Positions 57,856-64,000 of a DNA stretch of 64,000 nt are shown piece after piece. How positions within the stretch are numbered: the first letter of the stretch is position 1; each line of letters begins with the position of its first letter. A program made the translations under genes and the position numbers. The notes beneath the pieces are model-generated. The model had not been told where the DNA came from and ran no database searches. It saw nothing but the letters and a program-made list of their open reading frames with translations. This DNA comes from Arachis hypogaea (lineage: Eukaryota; Streptophyta; Magnoliopsida; Fabales; Fabaceae), in the NCBI RefSeq assembly GCF_003086295.3, contig NC_092052.1, positions 28,805,427 through 28,869,426 on the forward strand, written 5' to 3'.

Positions 57856-58336
57856 ATAGTGAAGATGGCAGAGAAAGAAGGGAAAGAAGAAGTGAGAACC
57901 GCTATGAAATCTTGCAATTGAAGTCATGGGAGGTGAGAACGGAGTGGAGATTCTGCATGGCTTTGAACAATGCGTTGGCGTCGAGGTAGTTGTCGTTATT
58001 GTCAATAGTAAAAGTGGGCTGCAGGGTTGCACGGTTGGCTCGCAGATGGGCAGCGCGAAAGATGATGCACGGAGCCATTGGACATTCGCGGAGATGTTTG
58101 GGTGACGTCAACAGGCGGATGGGGGCATCAGCTGGAAGTTGGGTGGCGGCGTCAAATCGGAGAGAGGGGAAGTGAAGCGGTTCTTGGGGTGCCTCTGCAG
58201 ACCGAAAATGATAAATGGAGGAAGGAAGTTAAATTTAAATTGAGTGTAACTGCTAATTCTTATTTATTAAATTTTAAAATTTAAAATTAAAAATAATTAA
58301 TTAATAATTTAATTTATAATTTTAATTTTTTTTATT
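57856..58336. other. GC-richer fragment of unknown origin, then AT-rich
   Basis: The minus strand 58110-57900 reads HLRECPMAPCIIFRAAHLRA and DNNDNYLDANALFKAMQNL, which may be a remnant of an ORF of the inverted-repeat element. I do not recognise it. Confidence 0.3.
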
Positions 58337-58372
58337 CTATTGTTCACATTATTTACTCTTTTCATTGTCTAC

Positions 58373-59098
58373 TTATATTTTTCTAAAATTTAATTCAAAA
58401 TATGTTTGGACGCCTAGCATTTTTGATGCATGTTTACACTCAACTAGACTCTTGGAGGCTGGTTGAACGGAGGCTATTATTGGAAAGATAATACAACAAC
58501 TATGTTTAGAATGCGAGGAGCAAGAAAGTTCGAGACTCCAATGAATTACCGGCTATATATGCTCTATAAGAGTAATATATAACTGGAATCAGATTAAGAC
58601 TTGGCCACCTTAATTGAATGGTGGTTATAAATGTTTTTTTTCTAATATTGAAGTTGTTGTCACTACTGCTGATGACACTTTCATTTTGCTTATTTCGAAA
58701 GTTGATCCATAATACATAGCTTAGTTCCACCCAATTAGACCTTGCAAATTTAATAATAAAATGATTTTAGAAAGGCCAAAGGTAGTCATGGGAAAACTTG
58801 TAGGAATTAGGAACCACCATTGCAACTATGTTCTTGGATGGAAAGCTAATGAAAGGTTTATACTAATCATGCAGAACAACTAGAATACTCGTGTAAATTT
58901 TCAGTAACTTAGAGTGTAAGCAATGTATTAGTAATAGTTAGGTACTCATCCATATATTGCAGGTTATGTTAAAGTCTATTATAACATAAACTTAATATTC
59001 AGTTGTAATATACAAAGATTGGAGATTGAAGAATCATTCGCTCATGACATGGTGGCTTCTTTCAAAACTTGAATGCTTGATTCCTTCTGCATCTATTA
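58373..59098. other. Intergenic stretch, no gene seen
   Basis: No supported ORF or repeat ends. Confidence 0.45.
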
Positions 59099-59250
59099 GA
59101 CATGTTTTATCCCTTGACAATCATATTTCGGCCATTACTGATAGTTTCACTAAAGAATACGCCATGTTCATCTCCATCTGTCATGGCTGAGTCCAATTCG
59201 TTATCTTTGACAGAGGTTGAGACTCTTCTTCTTACTCATGAGGATATGTA
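59099..59250 (+). pseudogene. Ty1-copia gag fragment
   Basis: Near 59180-59250 one frame reads MAESNSLSLTEVETLLLTHE, a motif of copia gag proteins, preceded by readings such as LPKEY-type sequence in other frames. Short and broken. It is cut by the CACTA end at 59251. Confidence 0.55.
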
Positions 59251-59261
59251 CACTACAACAT

Positions 59262-60362
59262 TTTAGGTCTATGATCACAATTTTTTTTGTCTCGATAAAA
59301 AACCGTGATCATAGAAGATTTATAATCACGGTTTTTTATTGTGACAAAAAAAGTTATAGTCACAGTTTTTAAAAAAAAGGTGATCATAGAGTACCTATGG
59401 TCACGGTTTTTTAAAAAAAAAGAGTGGTTTAAAAGAGCCTATGATCACAGTTTTAGAGAATGACATAAAAGGATCTATGATAACAGTTTTTAGGGATAAC
59501 CAAAAAAATCTATGGTCACAGTTTTTCAGAAAAGGATGATCTAAAAGGGTCTATGGTCACGATTTTGCGGGTGACCTAAACATGTCTATAGTCATGCTTT
59601 TGGAGGGTGACCTAAAAGGGTCTATGGTCACAATTTTTTAAAAAAAGGTAACCTAAAAGGTTCTATGGTCACGGTTTTGGGAGGTGATCTAAAAGAGTCT
59701 ATGGTCACGGTTTTGGGGGTGACCTAAAATGGGTCTATGGTCACGGTTTTAGGGGTGACGTAAAAGGGTCTATGGTCACGATTTTGGGGGTGACCTAAAA
59801 GAGTTTATGGTCACGATTTTGGGGGTGACCTAAAGGGTCTATAATCACGGTTTTGGGGGATGACCTAAAAGTATCTATGGTCACGATTTTGGGGATGGCC
59901 TAAAAGAGTCTATAGTCACGGTTTTTTGAAAGGGTGACCTAAAAAGGTCTATGGTAACGTGTTTGGAGGGTGATCTAAAGGGGGTTTATGGTCATGGTTT
60001 TGGGAGTGACCTAAAAAGTCTATGATCACGGTTTTGGGGAGTGACCTAAAGGTATCTATGGTCACGATTTTAGAGAGTGACCTTAAAGGGTCTATGGTCA
60101 CGGTTTTTCGAATGAATGATCTAAAAAGGTCTATGATCGCAGTTTTGAGGGTGACTTAAAGGGGTCAATGGTCACGATTTTGGAAGATGACCTAAAAGGA
60201 TCTATGGTCATAGTTTTGTGGGGTAACCTAAAGGTATCTATGGTCATGGTTTTGGGGAATGACCTAAAAGAGTCTATGATCACAGTTTTACGAAAGGGTG
60301 ACCTAAAAGGGTCTATAGTCACGGTTTTAGTGAGTGGCTTAAAGGGGTCTATAACCACGGTT
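59262..60362 (+). repeat. Subterminal tandem array, about 30 units of 33-38 bp, each with an inverted repeat
   Basis: The typical unit holds TCTATGGTCACGGTTTTGGG then GGTGACCTAAAAGGG. GGTCAC and GTGACC in each unit are inverted and can pair across 8-10 bases. Units at the outer edge are more diverged and T/A-rich. Confidence 0.88.
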
Positions 60363-61060
60363 TTAAATATTTCATATATTTAAAATTTAAAAATTTTAAT
60401 AATTGAAAACTAATGAGAATTTTATATGATTTACTTTAAATATCGTAAAAAATTAAGTAAAATACTATTAATATTAAATTAAAAAACATTTAAAACCTAA
60501 AACTAATTAATAAGTTAATAAATAAATATTATATTTTTAAAATAATTTAAATAAATTATAATTGATTTCAATTACTATTCTACTTTCTAATTTTATTAAA
60601 ATTTTTATACTGCTCTAATCCTAACCTTAACCCTAACCCTAATTACTATTCAAGTATATTTTTGTAACTAAATTAAGTTTTGATCATTTGAATTTAAATT
60701 AATTAAAGTTTTTGTATATTTTGTATAATTTTGAGTATTTCATATATTTAAAATTTAAAAATTTTAATAATTGAAAACTAATGAAAATTTATATGATTTA
60801 ATATAAATATTAAAATTTAAATTTAATTTTATAAATAAAAAATTAAATAAAATACTTTTAATTTTAAATTAAAAAATTATTAAAATTTAAAACTAATTAA
60901 TAAGTTGACAAATAAATATTATATTTTTAAAATAATTTAAATAAATGATGATTAATACTATTCTACCTTCTAATTTTATTTAAATTCTTATACTATCTTA
61001 ATCCAAATCCTAATCCTAATTTCCAAACTCTAACCCTAATTTTATTTAAATTACACTATC
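60363..61060 (+). repeat. Tandem duplication of about 365 bp
   Basis: The block 60366-60660 is repeated at about 60735-61050, starting with TATTTCATATATTTAAAATT and ending with AACCCTAA-like motifs. Confidence 0.75.
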
Positions 61061-61119
61061 CTAATTAATCTAAAAATTCCTAAATTAAAACACTAATCCT
61101 AACCCTAATTTCACTTTTT

Positions 61120-61620
61120 AACACACACCCCCAACTAAACCTAGCCCCCTCTCCAAATACAACCCAGCAGCAGCAAAAAGAAAGAAAGAAAGGGGAGAAG
61201 GGAGATAGCTCGGGAACGAAGAAGAGAAAAGACCACGCCGCATCCTGCTGCTTCGTCGCCGCCGCATCTTGCTGCCGTCGCCATCCATGTCGCATGCGAG
61301 AGAGCCATCGAGCTTGAGGGTGAAAGATGCGCATGAGAAAGGGAGGAGTCGCACTGCTGCCGCCGTCCAACCCGCCTCATCATTGTCGCCATTTTCGTCA
61401 CCGCCTCAAGCTCCTCGCGCTTTGTCATCGTCGCAAGCTCGTCTCCCTTTGTCACAGTCGCAAGGTTTGTTACGCTCTATCACCGTCGCAAGCTCGTCTT
61501 CCTACTTCAGCCATCAACGCCTCCTTCGCTGTGAGTTGGTCTCTGAGCAAGTGAGTTTCGGCTTCGGTCCTGTTATTCTTCTTTCAATTTCATCCCTATA
61601 AATCATTAGTACATCTTGAA
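61120..61620 (+). other. GC-rich exon-like region of the CACTA body
   Basis: Base composition rises sharply. The plus strand has an ORF from 61269 (MLPSPSMSHAREPSSL) to 61601, Ser/Ala-rich, with CGTCGCAAGCTC repeated several times; the minus strand has overlapping ORFs. It resembles the first exon or 5' leader of a captured gene or of the element's own gene. Product not recognised. Confidence 0.35.
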
Positions 61621-61985
61621 TTTGTTGTTGAAAGTTAAGTTTGTTGTTGAAATTTTGATTTAGCTAATTTTGTTTTGCTGAATACTAGGGATTTAAAAAT
61701 TATCATAGTTGAATTTATTGTTGCAAATTATGATTTGAGATGAATTTGTTGTCGTATGTTGAATTGTTGCTGAACATATCACTGAGCTTTCGTTTTTTGT
61801 TGCTGGATAACTTTATTGAATATTGAGTTAAATTTTGTTGTTGGATAACATCGCTGAGTTGAGCTGCATCAGAGTTGAGCAAAATTTTATGAATGGTTTG
61901 CTAAAGTAAATGATTTTCATAATGTACTTTAAATCTTTAAGGCTTATATCCGTTTTTCACTCCCTATTCATGTCCTGTTGAATAG

Positions 61986-62154
61986 AGTCTTGTAAACATT
62001 GAAGATGCCATATTGAGACAGTTTGATGATAAAGATATGACAATTGTTCTAGCAGCTTTATCAGTTGATGGCCTGGAAAATGTAATAGGTTCTTATAAGC
62101 TATTTGATGCACTGCAAAATGTGCTGAGGAGATGTAGTAGCCAGCTGCTGTCAG
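61986..62154 (+). pseudogene. Captured exon, HEAT/ARM-repeat protein (UTP10/HEATR1-like?)
   Basis: After an AG acceptor at 61984-61985 one frame is open and reads SLVNIEDAILRQFDDKDM, TIVLAALSVDGLENVI and KLFDALQNVLRRC, ending at a GTAATG donor at 62155. The pattern fits an internal exon of a HEAT-repeat ribosome-biogenesis protein of the UTP10/HEATR1 type, but this identification is from memory and weak. It stands alone without its neighbours, as expected for a transposon-captured gene piece. Confidence 0.45.
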
Positions 62155-63168
62155 GTAATGTATCGCATATTTGACACAACTTAGTAAAATATAATTTTTA
62201 GATTTACTTTATCTGATATACTAACTACTATAACCTTGTTGGTTGTGATTATATATGAGACAGTAACTAGTTCTATATACACATGTAGAACACAATTGAT
62301 AGATGGCGAGCATACATATTTTCATCCAGTCATATGTTTGGCAAAATAATCTGTTTCTGAATTTATTCTTGTCAGTGATGTTTGTTAAATGGTGGAGTCG
62401 TTTAGAGCTTTAAATGAGAAAATCTAAATCTATATACTTTGGCGATTGGTAATTGATTTTTCTCAAAATAATGCAACCAATTTTTGCTTTAGATACAACT
62501 TTTAATCTATACATACTCATAGTTAAACCCTTCTTTGGATTGTATACTTTATTATCATACAAAAACTATGACTTAATCAAAATTGAAATTGAAGAGAATA
62601 ATTTATTAAGGGGATCAGATTCAACTCAGCCAAACATTGAGTTTAAGGCATGTATACTAATTATGAAAAAATATACTCGGGTAGTAATTTCATGTTAGGT
62701 ATATTCTAATTCTGAAAAATATACATGGCGAAGCATTCCTCCTTCACTTGGATCGAACCATGTATTAAAAGATATCGAAGTAAGTACTGTTCAAAATTAG
62801 TAGTTAAATTAATAGTGGCTGATTGTTGTTGACTCTAACTTTACTGTTGATTTATTGGCCTTAAGCAAATCTGCTATAGAATCTAGCTTGTTAGCAGAAG
62901 GTTGCTTGTTCTTATTGTACTTAGCATATACTAGACTATATGTATGTATAGGTTTTGGCTAAGGTTTTCTTTTTATGTGGCTCAAAATCCTAGCAAATGC
63001 TCATTGCTGTTTAGTGGTTGAAACTTTAACGTTGATTGACTTATTAAACTTGTGTTGCATATTCATTACTCAACTGTACTGCATCATCAAAAGTATTTTT
63101 GCTTTGTTCTAATATGTTTATTTCTTTTGCTAGCAGGAGGACATGATGTGAAGAAAATATGTTCCATA
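62155..63168. other. Intron-like sequence, possibly one more exon fragment
   Basis: Mostly AT-rich. Around 62700-62779 a short reading YTWRSIPPSLGSNHVLKDIE ends at a GTAAGTA donor-like site and could be another captured exon. Around 63136 another acceptor-like CAG occurs. Not identified. Confidence 0.3.
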
Positions 63169-64000
63169 CACTACAACAAATTCGGGCTGAGACAACCCTT
63201 TAAAAACATTTCCTATAATAAGGAAAAGTGTTGTCTTTGATAAAAGGCAACACTTTCTGACAAAAAGTAACGCTTTTTGGGGGGGGGGGGGTTGGCTATA
63301 CGTCCATTACTGTATTAAAGGGAACCATTTTTTATGGCAACCTTAAAAAAACGTTGTCTTTTTGCAAATAAAGCAACTCCGCGAAAGAGTTGCCTTAGAG
63401 CACCCAAATCCAATGCTTTAGATGAGACGTTATGGCAACACTTTTTACGAGTTGTATTTTCTAATACTTAAAGCAACACTGAGTTTTTTAAGTTTCCTTT
63501 TCATATACCTAAAGCAACACTTGTGCAAATTTTTTCTAGTTGTTTTTTCATATACCTAAGGCAACCCTTGGCCAGATTTTTTTAAGTTGCCTTTTTCATA
63601 TACCTAAAGCAACACTTGTCCAGATTTTTTTAAGTTGCTTTTTTTTATAGACCTAATGCAACACTTATGTAAGTTTATTTGCAGTTGTCTTTTTTTAATA
63701 TCTAAAGCAACACCTTATTGAGTTTTTCTTATTAGGTTCTCTTTTTTAATATCTAAAATAAAATATTTTTATCTTTGTTATATTTATATGATATTTGAAG
63801 GATATATAACATCCATATTTGAATAAGATAATAATATATATTGCATATATATAGAAAGGTCTTTCAAGTGCCAATTAACATACTTGCTAAGTTACCAAGT
63901 CAAATAAATAATAAACATAAGTAAGCAAAATACATATTTTTTTTATGATAAACTTAAACAAAAAAGAAACTAAGTTGTCCACTTGAAACCAAAAAGACTT
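63169..64000 (+). mobile_element. Second CACTA-type element, left end only
   Basis: Begins CACTACAACAAATTCGGGCT. Subterminal repeats follow: CAACACTTT and AAGTTGCC-type boxes, with about five units of some 60 bp (AAGTTGCCTTTTTCATATAC then CTAAAGCAACACTTG) at 63440-63740. A run of 12 G lies at about 63279-63290. It continues beyond the window. Confidence 0.7.

Larger units (their letters stand above)
53416..58372. mobile_element. Inverted-repeat-bounded segment, unclassified DNA element
   Basis: GTAGACAATGAG...GTGAACAATG at 53416-53450 is matched in inverse at 58337-58372 (ATTGTTCAC...CATTGTCTAC). The termini and a target duplication were not resolved. After removing the copia element about 1 kb remains, including a 24-bp minisatellite and a GC-richer part at 57860-58200. 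Confidence 0.5.
59251..63168 (+). mobile_element. CACTA-type element, left end and body (right end not found)
   Basis: Begins CACTACAACATTTTAGG, a CACTA-type terminus, followed at once by a long array of subterminal repeats. The body holds AT-rich duplicated sequence, a GC-rich first-exon-like region and at least one exon-like gene fragment. The matching right end is not visible; it may lie beyond 64000, past the second element at 63169. Total span is therefore uncertain. Confidence 0.6.

Noticed and set aside
59262..60362. Regular repeat array considered as CRISPR-like
   Set aside because: Plant genome context, no unique spacers between repeats, units are contiguous and diverged; fits CACTA subterminal repeats.
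60620..61110. CCCTAACCCTAA motifs resembling telomere repeat
   Set aside because: Only two or three units at a time, inside a duplicated AT-rich block; common short telo-box-like motifs, not an interstitial telomere array.
63279..63290. Run of 12 G
   Set aside because: Probably a homopolymer or sequencing artefact; no G-quadruplex partner runs nearby.

Overview
This is a plant nuclear window that looks legume and most likely peanut (Arachis). The reasons are the LTR type beginning TGATGAGCGGATAATTTA, tRNA-type primer sites reading TGGCGCCGTTGCCGGGGA, LTR tracts full of ACGCGT or GGCGTTTAACGCC palindromes, and the mix of MULE, RTE LINE, CACTA, hAT and Ty1/Ty3 remnants. That assignment rests on recognition, not on a search. 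Only two ordinary genes are convincing: a UGT71-type glycosyltransferase that runs off the left edge (1-931, minus) and a complete four-exon FQR1/WrbA-type quinone reductase (45899-47046, minus). Nearly everything else is transposable-element sequence.

Layout. 1-931: 5' part of the UGT. 1069-5123: a decayed Mutator-like element inserted about 140 bp upstream of the UGT start, carrying a transposase remnant and a plant-mobile-domain gene remnant. 6062-10868: an RTE-type LINE (minus) with a 12-bp target duplication, split by an unclassified insert of about 1.6 kb. 11570-45563: a second UGT copy, now a pseudogene, split by a 33.4-kb nest of four LTR elements. 45899-47046: the FQR1 gene. 48565-51616: a non-autonomous CACTA element with a hAT-like element inside. 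53416-58372: an inverted-repeat-bounded segment containing a gag-only Ty1-copia element, which itself holds a solo LTR. 59251 to the end: CACTA-type sequence with a large array of hairpin-forming subterminal repeats, GC-rich and gene-fragment exons, and a second CACTA-type end at 63169.

The nest is resolved at base level. Element D (11873-45225, plus) contains A (14222-39246, plus), which contains B (16818-32263, minus), which contains C (17167-22856, minus). Target duplications are gagtt/aagtt, aggat/aagat, attaa/attaa and atggt/atggt. Removing each element restores the reading frame or sequence of its host, including the UGT pseudogene.

The most interesting signal is a layout shared by all four nested elements. 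Each carries a short hairpin with an AGGA loop followed by a TTTAAGTGTGGGGAGGT-like polypurine motif (AAGTTTGG-like in A). Each has this twice: once at the 3' LTR border and once 1.5-1.7 kb further inside. Stem sequences differ between elements but pairing is kept by compensatory changes. Palindrome boxes also occur twice, in the LTR U3 and in the interior. B holds a clear interior copy of its own U3, and A has an interior TATA box, before a second ORF. Together this suggests a two-unit, possibly two-promoter, non-autonomous LTR retrotransposon design that I do not recognise as described.
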